Shown in pieces: positions 15,871 through 23,354 of a DNA stretch of 35,867 nt. The number at the start of each line of letters is the position of its first letter. Position 1 is the first letter of the stretch. The stretch is taken from the NCBI GenBank assembly GCA_019423005.1, contig JAHZCF010000108.1:1-35867 (forward strand), in the 5' to 3' direction. The DNA comes from Haemophilus sp. (GTDB lineage Bacteria > Pseudomonadota > Gammaproteobacteria > Enterobacterales > Pasteurellaceae). The notes under the pieces are model-generated. The model did not search any database. It worked only from the letters and a program-made list of their open reading frames with translations, and was not told the DNA's origin. The translations under genes and the position numbers were made by a program.

Positions 15871-16995
15871 ATGAAAAAAACACTTCTTGCTTTATCTGTA
15901 GCTGCACTAGCAGCAGGTTCTGCACAAGCGTATAACTTCCACATTGACCAAACTGGTACTGATGTTGATTTTTACGGTTCTTTACGTGTTAAATGGGAAA
16001 GTACCTCTAACAAAACCAACTATGTAAATGGTGATGTAACTAAAGAACACATCAACCACGCAGTTGATAATAACGGTTCACGTTTTGGTTTTAAATTAAA
16101 ACAAAGCTTGGGTGGCGATTTCTACGCTTTAGGTCGTGTTGAATGGCGTATGCGTGGTGAAGCACCTTCACAACATGATTTTGACCATATTTATACTCAC
16201 CAACTTTATGCTGGTTTTGGCCACAAACAATTCGGTGAATTAACTTACGGTAACATGGTGACTATCACTGATGAAGTAAAACAAAGTGACTTAGCAAATA
16301 CTTACAGCTTGACTGATGGCCTATTAGAGACTTCAGCTCGTCGTGTAACACAATATGTTTATAACGGTGATTATGGGTCAAATAAAGTGAAATTTGGTGC
16401 GTATTACGGTGGTTCAAGCAAACGTAACATCAAAAATGTAGATTTAAAAAATAACCGTAAAAACACTTGGGGTACAGGTCTTATCTTCAATCACGAAATT
16501 GATAGTATCCAAAATGTAACTGTAGCAGCGGGTTTCACTCGTCAAATTTCTGAAAATGCTAATAAAACAGCATATTACAGCAATGCTTATGCTTTAGGTT
16601 TAGCATATAACTTTGTTCACACTACTTATGGTTTAGACCTTGCTCACAAAGATACTAAAAATAAAGGTGGTGCAGGTAACAAAGTAAAAAATAATGAAGT
16701 AACTGCAGTGATTCGCCAGGGTTTAAATGAAGATTGGAATGTATATGCAATGTATTCTTATAAAACAGAGAAAACTTTACCTGTAGGTTCTGCATATTCA
16801 AAATCAACTGATCGTCAGTTCTTAGTGGGTACCGAGTACTATGTATTTAAACAAGGTTCAGTAAAAGTGAAACCATTTATTGAATGGCAAGCGACTCGTA
16901 CTAAATACGAGAACACCTTTGATAAAGACTCAGGTAAACAGCTTGATCGTAGCCGTGATTTCAAAACGGTTATCGGTTTACGTGCATACTGGTAA
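15871..16995 (+). CDS. ompP2: P2-like general porin
   Basis: A 374-residue outer-membrane porin of the gram-negative trimeric porin family, similar to Haemophilus P2. The signal peptide ends in SAQA (residues 17-20), giving a mature start YNFHIDQTGTDVDFYGSLRV. Alternating amphipathic strands run to the end, with the family LTYGNMVTITDEVKQSD loop (the constriction-loop region) near residues 128-145 and VEWRMRGE before it. The last residue is Trp instead of the more usual Phe; both are aromatic. Lys-, Asn- and Gly-rich segments such as KDTKNKGGAGNKVKN are probably surface loops. The upstream region carries a promoter and a strong terminator follows. The symbol is by similarity. Confidence 0.88.
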   Translation: MKKTLLALSVAALAAGSAQAYNFHIDQTGTDVDFYGSLRVKWESTSNKTNYVNGDVTKEHINHAVDNNGSRFGFKLKQSLGGDFYALGRVEWRMRGEAPSQHDFDHIYTHQLYAGFGHKQFGELTYGNMVTITDEVKQSDLANTYSLTDGLLETSARRVTQYVYNGDYGSNKVKFGAYYGGSSKRNIKNVDLKNNRKNTWGTGLIFNHEIDSIQNVTVAAGFTRQISENANKTAYYSNAYALGLAYNFVHTTYGLDLAHKDTKNKGGAGNKVKNNEVTAVIRQGLNEDWNVYAMYSYKTEKTLPVGSAYSKSTDRQFLVGTEYYVFKQGSVKVKPFIEWQATRTKYENTFDKDSGKQLDRSRDFKTVIGLRAYW

Positions 16996-17014
16996 TTTAT
17001 CAGTTTAATCTGAT

Positions 17015-17045
17015 AAAGCGGATAGTGAGAGCTATCCGCTTTTCT
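17015..17045 (+). terminator. Porin terminator
   Basis: AAAGCGGATAG (17015-17025) pairs perfectly with CTATCCGCTTT (17032-17042) around TGAGAG, followed by a T-rich stretch. Confidence 0.9.
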
Positions 17046-17094
17046 TTTTGGCTTGTAATTTTGATTTTCACCCCCATAATACTGCACAGGCACA

Positions 17095-17197
17095 AAGTGC
17101 GGTAACAAAAAACGCCGTTTTTGAATATTGACTTCAATACTAGAGACGAAAAATCAGATAAATCACTCACAATTTATGCGTAAAATTAACCGCACTT
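17095..17197. repeat. Two uptake sequences before hslO
   Basis: AAGTGCGGT at 17095-17103 and the opposite-strand ACCGCACTT at 17189-17197 lie in the 231-base gap between porin and hslO. They are too far apart to form a simple hairpin terminator. I see no gene in the gap. Confidence 0.8.
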
Positions 17198-17226
17198 TTC
17201 ATTCAAAGAATAAATAGGAACACATA

Positions 17227-18093
17227 ATGAATTACACTCAAGATAATGACAAACTTTACCGTTACCTTTTTCAAAACCGTGCAGTGCGTGGTGAATGGGT
17301 GCGATTAAACCAAACTTTCACTGATACCCTGAATACCCATCATTATCCCAAAGCTGTACAAAACTTATTAGGTGAGATGATGGTGGCGACGAATTTGTTG
17401 ACCGCAACATTAAAATTTAACGGTAATATTACGGTTCAAATCCAAGGTGATGGTCCATTAAAATTAGCCTTAGTTAATGGCAATGATCAGCAACAAATTC
17501 GTGCTTTAGCACGTGTGCAAGGTGATATTCAAGACGGCATGAGCCTACATGATATGATCGGCAAAGGCGTATTAGTTATTACGATTGCACCAACCGAGGG
17601 TGAGCGCTATCAAGGCGTTATCGGTTTAGATAAACCAACCATTACGGAATGTTTAGAAGACTATTTTGTCCGTTCAGAGCAATTACAAACCCAGCTTATT
17701 ATTCGCACGGGTGAATATGAAGGCAAACCCGTGGCGGCAGGGATGTTGTTACAAATTATGCCGGATGGCCAAGGTACACCAGAAGATTTTGAGCATTTAA
17801 CTACATTAGCTGCAACAGTCAAAGATGAGGAGCTATTTGGATTACCTGCAGAAGAATTGCTTTATCGTTTATATCACGAAGAAGTTGTGGAGGTTTTTGA
17901 ACCGCAATCAGTTTCTTTCTTCTGTGGTTGCTCATCTGAGCGTTCTGGGGCAGCATTATTACTGATTCCAGAAGCTGAAATTGATGAAATTTTAGAAGAG
18001 CATAAAGGCAGCATTGATATGCAGTGTGAATGTTGTGGCACACATTACTTCTTCAATAAAGAAGCGATTGATAAACTCAAACAAGCCCAATAA
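17227..18093 (+). CDS. hslO: Redox-regulated chaperone Hsp33
   Basis: Hsp33 is a cytoplasmic holdase activated by oxidation and unfolding of its zinc centre. The N-terminal substrate-binding domain (about 1-180) contains VRLNQTFTDTL, LLGEMMVATNLL and IQGDGPLKLALVNG. The C-terminal redox switch has Cys-Gly-Cys followed after 31 residues by Cys-Glu-Cys-Cys, fitting the CxC-X27-32-CxxC rule. The last element holds one extra Cys between the two zinc ligands (QCECCGTHYFF). The 288 residues match the family, and an AATAGGAA ribosome-binding site precedes the ATG. It appears monocistronic, ending in a strong hairpin. Confidence 0.96.
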   Translation: MNYTQDNDKLYRYLFQNRAVRGEWVRLNQTFTDTLNTHHYPKAVQNLLGEMMVATNLLTATLKFNGNITVQIQGDGPLKLALVNGNDQQQIRALARVQGDIQDGMSLHDMIGKGVLVITIAPTEGERYQGVIGLDKPTITECLEDYFVRSEQLQTQLIIRTGEYEGKPVAAGMLLQIMPDGQGTPEDFEHLTTLAATVKDEELFGLPAEELLYRLYHEEVVEVFEPQSVSFFCGCSSERSGAALLLIPEAEIDEILEEHKGSIDMQCECCGTHYFFNKEAIDKLKQAQ

Positions 18094-18094
18094 G

Positions 18095-18128
18095 AAAAAT
18101 CCCCGTTCATGATAACGGGGATTTTTTT
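18095..18128. terminator. Bidirectional terminator between hslO and the esterase gene
   Basis: AAAAATCCCCGTT (18095-18107) and AACGGGGATTTTT (18114-18126) form a perfect 13-bp stem with a 6-base loop. A- and T-runs flank it, so it can serve both convergent genes. Confidence 0.92.
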
Positions 18129-18136
18129 ATGCGCTT

Positions 18137-19003
18137 TTATTGTTGAACTTGTTCCAAACAATGTTTGATAGCGTCAGGAATCGAGCCACCATGATTTTTA
18201 TTGGGAATGGAAATAAACTCTACGGAATTACCTTGTTTTTCCAATATTTTCGCCAATTGATGCGCATTGATTGTTCGCATTTGTTTCCGTTGATTAATAC
18301 GCTGTAATTGTTCTTCAGTCATATTCGGATCCTGCTCAGGATGTTCTTCATAATAGCCTAATGTAATCAGAATATGTGACGGTTTTTGGCTAATCCATAG
18401 CTCATTTTGAGGTAAAAATGAGCCATTTCCCCACCAAAGAGAAGGGCTTGCCAAGGTGTAATATTGAAATAAATCTGGTTGATGGAAGAGCACGTATAAT
18501 CCAAACAACCCACCAAAAGAATGGCCAAAGAAATATTGTTTTTCCTTATTGATATCGAAATGCTGTTCAATATAAGGCTTTACATCTTCTTGAATAAAAC
18601 GTAGAAAATCAGCAGCTTTCCCTCCTTTGGCAAATTCAGCGCCTTCTACTGGAAAAGTGTAATCTCTCATTCGTTCCTCAATGACGTAAGCTTTATCAGA
18701 TACATAACCGATACCGACAATAAGGGGGAGAGGTTTGTTAGGATTGACAGCATTCACTGCTATTGGAAATTGAGCGTTACCATCTAACGTATAAAGTGCG
18801 GTCAGTTTTTGCGATGTTTTTGGCGGTACCGCAATAAACAAACGGTAATGTTTGTCTTCAAAGGTAAAATCTTTTTGTTGGATTTTATACATTTTTTTCA
18901 TGCTTTCTTGAATAGGAGGAATTTTAAAGTCGGGTTCTGCTTGCGTGCTTTGCGTAAACATCAGCAGACAAAATAAAAAGGGTAAACGCAGAAATGAGAA
19001 CAT
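18137..19003 (-). CDS. Periplasmic alpha/beta-hydrolase, siderophore esterase-like
   Basis: A 288-residue secreted hydrolase of the esterase D/IroE type. The signal peptide ends in TQA (about residue 22). The nucleophile elbow GHSFGG places Ser162. PSLWWGNGSF follows, as in IroE-type trilactone esterases, and NKNHGG near residue 273 supplies the likely catalytic His. Enzymes of this group hydrolyse cyclic siderophores such as enterobactin or its glucosylated forms in the periplasm, releasing iron. A Fur-like box overlapping its promoter supports an iron-uptake role, as does the nearby fec importer. Substrate is inferred; other esters are possible. An uptake sequence at 18794-18802 is read as Thr-Ala-Leu. 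Confidence 0.8.
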   Translation of the reverse strand: MFSFLRLPFLFCLLMFTQSTQAEPDFKIPPIQESMKKMYKIQQKDFTFEDKHYRLFIAVPPKTSQKLTALYTLDGNAQFPIAVNAVNPNKPLPLIVGIGYVSDKAYVIEERMRDYTFPVEGAEFAKGGKAADFLRFIQEDVKPYIEQHFDINKEKQYFFGHSFGGLFGLYVLFHQPDLFQYYTLASPSLWWGNGSFLPQNELWISQKPSHILITLGYYEEHPEQDPNMTEEQLQRINQRKQMRTINAHQLAKILEKQGNSVEFISIPNKNHGGSIPDAIKHCLEQVQQ

Positions 19004-19022
19004 GGTTATCGAGTCTTGAGTT

Positions 19023-19041
19023 GATAATGGTTCTCACTATA
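19023..19041. promoter_or_regulatory. Fur-like box before the esterase gene
   Basis: GATAATGGTTCTCACTATA matches the 19-base Fur consensus at 14 positions. It overlaps the candidate minus-strand -10 TATAGT (19036-19041), whose -35 TTGATT is at 19060-19065 (18-base spacer). Iron-dependent repression of the esterase gene is inferred. Confidence 0.6.
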
Positions 19042-19129
19042 TCGAAAATATGATAGGTAAATCAACCTTGTTGTATTCCAGCTTCTTAAACCACCTAAAA
19101 AGGGGTAGGATTTTCCAATGAATGTTCAA

Positions 19130-19151
19130 AAATGAGATCTAGTTAACATTT
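19130..19151. promoter_or_regulatory. CRP site before pckA
   Basis: AAATGAGATCTAGTTAACAT and two following T residues match the 22-base CRP consensus at 19 positions. The centre (19140.5) is 41.5 bases before the start predicted from the -10 at 19170-19175, a class II arrangement. CRP activation of gluconeogenesis fits the gene. Confidence 0.7.
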
Positions 19152-19169
19152 TTTTTTTGATAATTCCCA

Positions 19170-19175
19170 TACAAT
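19170..19175 (+). promoter_or_regulatory. -10 element of pckA
   Basis: TACAAT, one base from TATAAT, with a predicted start near 19182 and a leader of about 35 bases to the pckA ATG. The -35 region holds the T-run next to the CRP site and has no good match, as expected for CRP dependence. Confidence 0.6.
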
Positions 19176-19216
19176 AAACATAGGAAAAATTTTAAACTTT
19201 AATCAAGAGGTGAACT

Positions 19217-20833
19217 ATGACTGACATTAAAAATGTAATTAAAGAACTTGAAGCCATTGGTATTCATGACGTAAAAGAAGTGGTTTATAACCCAAGCTAT
19301 GAACAACTTTTTGAAGAAGAAACCAAACCTGGCTTAGAAGGCTTTGAAAAAGGTACACTTACCACAACTGGAGCGGTGGCTGTTGATACAGGGATCTTTA
19401 CCGGTCGTTCGCCGAAAGATAAATACATCGTTTTAGATGATACCACAAAAGATACTGTGTGGTGGACTTCTGATGTAGCAAAAAACGATAATAAACCAAT
19501 GACTCAAGAAACCTGGTCAAGCTTGAAAGGTCTTGTGACTAAACAACTTTCTGGTAAACGTTTATTTGTGGTGGATGGTTTCTGTGGTGCAAGTGAAAAA
19601 GACCGTATCGCAGTGCGTATTGTGACGGAAGTCGCATGGCAAGCACACTTTGTGAAAAATATGTTCATTCGTCCTACAGAAGAACAATTAAAAACCTTTA
19701 AACCTGATTTTGTGGTCATGAACGGTTCTAAATGCACTAATCCGAACTGGAAAGAACAAGGCTTGAACTCTGAAAACTTCGTTGCATTTAACTTAACTGA
19801 GCGTATTCAATTAATCGGTGGTACTTGGTACGGCGGTGAAATGAAGAAAGGTATGTTCTCAATGATGAACTACTTCCTACCACTTAAAGGTGTAGGTGCA
19901 ATGCACTGTTCTGCTAACGTAGGTAAAGACGGTGATGTAGCAGTGTTCTTCGGTTTATCAGGTACAGGTAAAACCACCCTTTCCACCGATCCAAAACGTG
20001 AATTAATCGGTGACGATGAGCACGGTTGGGATGATGTAGGTATCTTCAACTTCGAAGGTGGTTGCTACGCGAAAACTATCCATCTTTCTGAAGAAAATGA
20101 GCCAGATATCTATCGTGCAATCCGTCGCGATGCGTTATTAGAAAACGTAGTGGTTCGTGCTGATGGTTCAGTTGATTTCGATGATGGTTCTAAAACTGAA
20201 AATACTCGTGTGTCTTACCCAATTTATCACATTGATAATATTGTTAAACCAGTATCTCGTGCTGGTCACGCAACGAAAGTAATTTTCTTAACTGCGGATG
20301 CATTCGGTGTGTTACCTCCAGTGTCTAAATTGACACCAGAGCAAACTAAATACTACTTCTTATCTGGTTTCACTGCTAAATTAGCTGGTACAGAGCGTGG
20401 TATTACTGAACCAACTCCAACCTTCTCAGCATGTTTCGGTGCAGCGTTCTTAACTCTCCACCCAACACAATATGCTCAAGTGTTAGTTAAACGTATGCAA
20501 GCTGCTGGTGCAGAAGCTTATTTAGTTAATACTGGTTGGAACGGTACAGGTAAGCGTATCTCAATCAAAGATACTCGTGGTATTATCGATGCCATCTTAG
20601 ATGGTTCTATCGAAAAAGCAGAAATGGGCGAGTTACCAATCTTTGATTTAGCGATTCCAAAAGCATTACCTGGCGTAGATCCTGCGATCTTAGACCCACG
20701 TGATACTTATGCAGATAAAGCACAATGGGAAGCGAAAGCGAAAGACCTTGCTGGACGTTTCGTGAAAAACTTCGAAAAATATGCGACTAATGCAGAGGGT
20801 AAAGCGCTTATCGCAGCAGGTCCAAAAGCTTAA
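19217..20833 (+). CDS. pckA: ATP-dependent phosphoenolpyruvate carboxykinase
   Basis: PckA decarboxylates and phosphorylates oxaloacetate to phosphoenolpyruvate, the entry to gluconeogenesis, or runs in reverse for CO2 fixation in Pasteurellaceae that make succinate. The 538-residue protein has the kinase P-loop GLSGTGKTTLS (near residue 247), the metal-binding ELIGDDEHGWDD just after, the oxaloacetate-binding TGRSPKDKYIV near residue 60, and the C-terminal ATP-binding NTGWNGTGKRISIKDTR. An AGAGGTG ribosome-binding site precedes the ATG. A class II CRP site upstream indicates control by carbon source. A stem-loop at the stop codon and an uptake-sequence terminator follow. Confidence 0.98.
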   Translation: MTDIKNVIKELEAIGIHDVKEVVYNPSYEQLFEEETKPGLEGFEKGTLTTTGAVAVDTGIFTGRSPKDKYIVLDDTTKDTVWWTSDVAKNDNKPMTQETWSSLKGLVTKQLSGKRLFVVDGFCGASEKDRIAVRIVTEVAWQAHFVKNMFIRPTEEQLKTFKPDFVVMNGSKCTNPNWKEQGLNSENFVAFNLTERIQLIGGTWYGGEMKKGMFSMMNYFLPLKGVGAMHCSANVGKDGDVAVFFGLSGTGKTTLSTDPKRELIGDDEHGWDDVGIFNFEGGCYAKTIHLSEENEPDIYRAIRRDALLENVVVRADGSVDFDDGSKTENTRVSYPIYHIDNIVKPVSRAGHATKVIFLTADAFGVLPPVSKLTPEQTKYYFLSGFTAKLAGTERGITEPTPTFSACFGAAFLTLHPTQYAQVLVKRMQAAGAEAYLVNTGWNGTGKRISIKDTRGIIDAILDGSIEKAEMGELPIFDLAIPKALPGVDPAILDPRDTYADKAQWEAKAKDLAGRFVKNFEKYATNAEGKALIAAGPKA

Positions 20834-20856
20834 TTAGATAAACAGTATCTAATTAA
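20830..20856 (+). other. Stem-loop overlapping the pckA stop codon
   Basis: TTAATTAGATA (20830-20840) pairs perfectly with TATCTAATTAA (20846-20856) around a 5-base loop. It starts inside the pckA stop codon and has no T-run. It probably stabilises the mRNA 3' end or assists the terminator 15 bases on. Confidence 0.55.
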
Positions 20857-20870
20857 GCAGCTCTAAAAAT

Positions 20871-20907
20871 AACCGCACTTTGGTTTTTTAAATCAAAGTG
20901 CGGTTTT
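20871..20907 (+). terminator. Uptake-sequence terminator after pckA
   Basis: AACCGCACTTTG (20871-20882) and CAAAGTGCGGTT (20894-20905) form a perfect 12-bp stem with an 11-base loop followed by TTCTTTT. Both arms carry exact uptake sequences, here in the tail-to-tail order opposite to that at 3743-3774. Confidence 0.85.
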
Positions 20908-20946
20908 CTTTTAAACATTCAGTGCATTTTTTGCCGCAGTGTAGTT

Positions 20947-21393
20947 TTAGTTTTTGGTTTCAGTGGAGGCTAATGTGCCACCAAGCCATCCATTTGGATT
21001 ATCAGGGAATTGCTTTTGCAATTGGGAATAGAATGCAACGGCACGGTCGTATTGTTTTTTATTTCGAGCGGCGTTGCCTAAATTTTCCAGTTCATTTTGA
21101 GAAAATTGCGCTGGTGCGCAGCTTTCGCAAAGTGAAAGTGCTTTAGCGGATTGATTCGTCCTCAGATAGAGTGTAATTAAATCATCGCGCACTTTAATAT
21201 CGTTTGTCCTCTTAAATAAGGCCTCAAGTTTTGGAATAGCTTGATTTAATTGGGCCTCTCCTTGACGAGAGAAAATGATGATATTTTCTCGTTCGGTATC
21301 AATAGAGGAATTTTGGGCATAGGCAACCTGTACTACTGAGGTACTGACACCTACTAATAGCACAGTCTTAAAGACATGGGATAGAGACTTCAT
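20947..21393 (-). CDS. Small exported TPR-repeat protein, PgaA N-terminus-like
   Basis: A 148-residue protein with an N-terminal signal sequence (hydrophobic 8-22, likely cleavage after AYA at about 26). The rest is helical, with TPR-like repeats: QAIPKLEALFKR, VRDDLITLYLRTNQSAKALSLC and LGNAARNKKQYDRAVAFYSQLQKQFPDN. The pattern resembles the first repeats of PgaA, the outer-membrane exporter of poly-beta-1,6-GlcNAc, which is about 800 residues. There is no beta-barrel, and pgaBCD are not present. It could be a remnant of pgaA or a stand-alone periplasmic TPR protein. The single intact frame and signal peptide favour a real gene. No function is assigned. Confidence 0.6.
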   Translation of the reverse strand: MKSLSHVFKTVLLVGVSTSVVQVAYAQNSSIDTERENIIIFSRQGEAQLNQAIPKLEALFKRTNDIKVRDDLITLYLRTNQSAKALSLCESCAPAQFSQNELENLGNAARNKKQYDRAVAFYSQLQKQFPDNPNGWLGGTLASTETKN

Positions 21394-21545
21394 ATTAACT
21401 TCTACTATGTTTAATTATAATTATTTATTGTGGACTCCATATTTATGACAATGTAAAGAAAGTGTAAGTTTCGTAAAGTGATCCGACCTCAAGTTGAGCT
21501 ATGAAAAATATTAGTTATGTATAACAGCGGATGTTTTAGGTGAAA

Positions 21546-21579
21546 AAATAGGCGTTTTAGTAAAGTAAAACGCCTATTT
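21546..21579 (-). terminator. Terminator of the fecBCDE operon
   Basis: AAATAGGCGTTTTA (21546-21559) pairs perfectly with TAAAACGCCTATTT (21566-21579). Read on the minus strand, the stem is followed by a T-run (complement of 21543-21548), so it ends transcription from fecE. Confidence 0.88.
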
Positions 21580-21603
21580 GATATTTAGAGAAGTGATTGA
21601 AAG

Positions 21604-22371
21604 TTATTTCAAAATAAACATCGGTGTGTTGCTGATAGGATCACGATGAATGATGACATCCAAATCAAACACATCCTTCAGCAACTCTTCGGTCATCACT
21701 TCATCGGGCGTACCTTGTGCCATTACGGCACCTTTTTTCATGACGATTAAGTAATCGCAATAGCGGCAGGCTTGGTTGAGATCATGCAACACCGTAATCA
21801 CGGTTTTGCCATTTTGTTGCATTTGTCGCATCATGCCCATGAGTTCAGCTTGGCGGTTTAAATCCAGATAAGTAGTCGGCTCATCGAGTAGCACTAATTC
21901 AGCATCTTGCGCAAGTGTCATGGCTAAGAAGACGCGTTGTTGCTGACCACCAGATAAATCGGAAACCAACTGTTCGGCGAGTTCGACAGTTTGTGTTTGA
22001 TCCATCGCCCAAGTGACCAATTCTTCATCTTTTTGGCTGAGTTTACCCCAGAGGTTTAAGTAAGGCGAACGCCCGTAAGCGATCAATTCGCGTACTTTAA
22101 TGCCTTCAGGTACCAAGTGTTGCTGCGGGAGAAAAGCCAATTCTTGTGCATATTCTTTAGGGCTTTTTTGCCAAATATCCTGACCTTTATGGGTGATTGA
22201 GCCTTGCTTCGGTTTAAGCAAGCGAGCCACCGCTTTTAATGTGGTGGACTTACAGCAACCATTTGGGCCGATTAATGCAATAACTTTATTTTTCGGGAAT
22301 TTTAGCGACAGATTTTTAACCACGAGTTTATCTTGATAACCTAAAGATAAATTATTGATTTCAATGCTCAT
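21604..22371 (-). CDS. fecE: Ferric citrate-type ABC importer, ATPase
   Basis: The 255-residue ATP-binding subunit of a FecCDE-type iron-chelate importer. The signature LSGGQQQR, Walker B LVLLDEPTTYLDL and the switch His in VLHDLNQA are all normal, and the whole protein aligns well with E. coli FecE. The Walker A region, however, reads GPNGCCKST: Cys40 (codon TGT, plus-strand 22252-22254) replaces the last Gly of GxxGxGK[ST]. That Gly is nearly invariant, so ATP binding may be impaired; a GGT to TGT change would explain it. The start overlaps the FecD stop by one base. It is the last gene of the fecBCDE operon, followed by a terminator. Confidence 0.92.
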   Translation of the reverse strand: MSIEINNLSLGYQDKLVVKNLSLKFPKNKVIALIGPNGCCKSTTLKAVARLLKPKQGSITHKGQDIWQKSPKEYAQELAFLPQQHLVPEGIKVRELIAYGRSPYLNLWGKLSQKDEELVTWAMDQTQTVELAEQLVSDLSGGQQQRVFLAMTLAQDAELVLLDEPTTYLDLNRQAELMGMMRQMQQNGKTVITVLHDLNQACRYCDYLIVMKKGAVMAQGTPDEVMTEELLKDVFDLDVIIHRDPISNTPMFILK

Positions 22372-23354
22372 TATTTAGTTCTCATCAATAAGTAGAAGAA
22401 ATATGGCGCACCGATAATCGCGGTCAGAATACCCGCTGGTAGTTCAGTTGGTGGGTCAATTACCCGCGCCAAAATATCCGAAAGTTGTAATAAGAGGGCG
22501 CCAATAATCAAGGCTGCCGGTAATAGGGTACGATGTCTGCCACCGACTAAACGACGGGCAAGATGCGGCGCAACTAAGCCTAAAAAGGCAATTGGACCAC
22601 AAATTGCCACGGCTGTAGTGGAAAGGGCGACCGCTAGCACTAAAACGCTGATTTGCACTTTATTCACGGTTACACCCAAGGTGGAGGCTTTATTTTCACC
22701 TAAACCAAGGGTGTCGAGATCGCGACAGAAAATAAATGGCAAGGGCAGCAATACTAGTAACCATGGCAATACCACATTCAAATAAGACCAGCTGCGCCCC
22801 CACAAGCTTCCTGTGAGCCATAACATCGCCGTGTTGATCTCGACTGGATTGGTAAGCATTAGATAATGACTAATAGCAGCCCATAATGCGGAAAGTGCGA
22901 CCCCAATGATTGCCATTTTGATAGGGCGGAAGTTAAAACCGCACACGACCCATAAAATGACAAAAGAGAGCACACCACCTAAAAAGGCAAAAATTGGCAT
23001 CCAGTAAAATGCTAAGTTTGGTAAGAACATCAATACCGAAACAGCAACCAACCCCGCCGCATTGTTAATCCCTAAAATATCGGGAGAAGCAAGCGGATTA
23101 CGCACTACGCTTTGCACTAGCACACCGGAAATTGCTAAGGCGCCGCCTAATAAAATCGCTAACACAGCACGGGGGAGGCGATATTCCATCAAGGTAAAAT
23201 AGTTTTTATCGTCAGGCTGAAAGGCTGCCCAAATTTCTTCAAAGGAAAGTGTATAAGTGCCGAGACGAATACTCAACCCAAAGAGTAGTACCATCAGACT
23301 AAGCGTAATGACATAAAAGCCGATAGCGCGAAAAGATACATGAGAAGCTCGCAT
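22371..23354 (-). CDS. fecD: Ferric citrate-type ABC importer, permease
   Basis: One of two FecCD/BtuC-type membrane subunits (327 residues, about ten hydrophobic helices). Family motifs are YRLPRAVLAILLGGALAISG, QSVVRNPLASPDILGINNAAGL and AICGPIAFLGLVAPHLARRLVG, the last being the region that contacts the ATPase. It forms the heterodimeric channel with FecC. The genes overlap on both sides (one base with fecE and one with fecC), so translation is coupled. The substrate, ferric dicitrate or a similar chelate, is inferred from the FecB similarity. Confidence 0.93.
   Translation of the reverse strand: MRASHVSFRAIGFYVITLSLMVLLFGLSIRLGTYTLSFEEIWAAFQPDDKNYFTLMEYRLPRAVLAILLGGALAISGVLVQSVVRNPLASPDILGINNAAGLVAVSVLMFLPNLAFYWMPIFAFLGGVLSFVILWVVCGFNFRPIKMAIIGVALSALWAAISHYLMLTNPVEINTAMLWLTGSLWGRSWSYLNVVLPWLLVLLPLPFIFCRDLDTLGLGENKASTLGVTVNKVQISVLVLAVALSTTAVAICGPIAFLGLVAPHLARRLVGGRHRTLLPAALIIGALLLQLSDILARVIDPPTELPAGILTAIIGAPYFFYLLMRTK

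Noticed and set aside
12100..17142. The 12-mer TTCAATACTAGA occurs after hldD (12100-12111) and before hslO (near 17133)
   Set aside because: Many shared 12-mers are expected by chance in 36 kb of AT-rich DNA, and the flanks do not extend the match.
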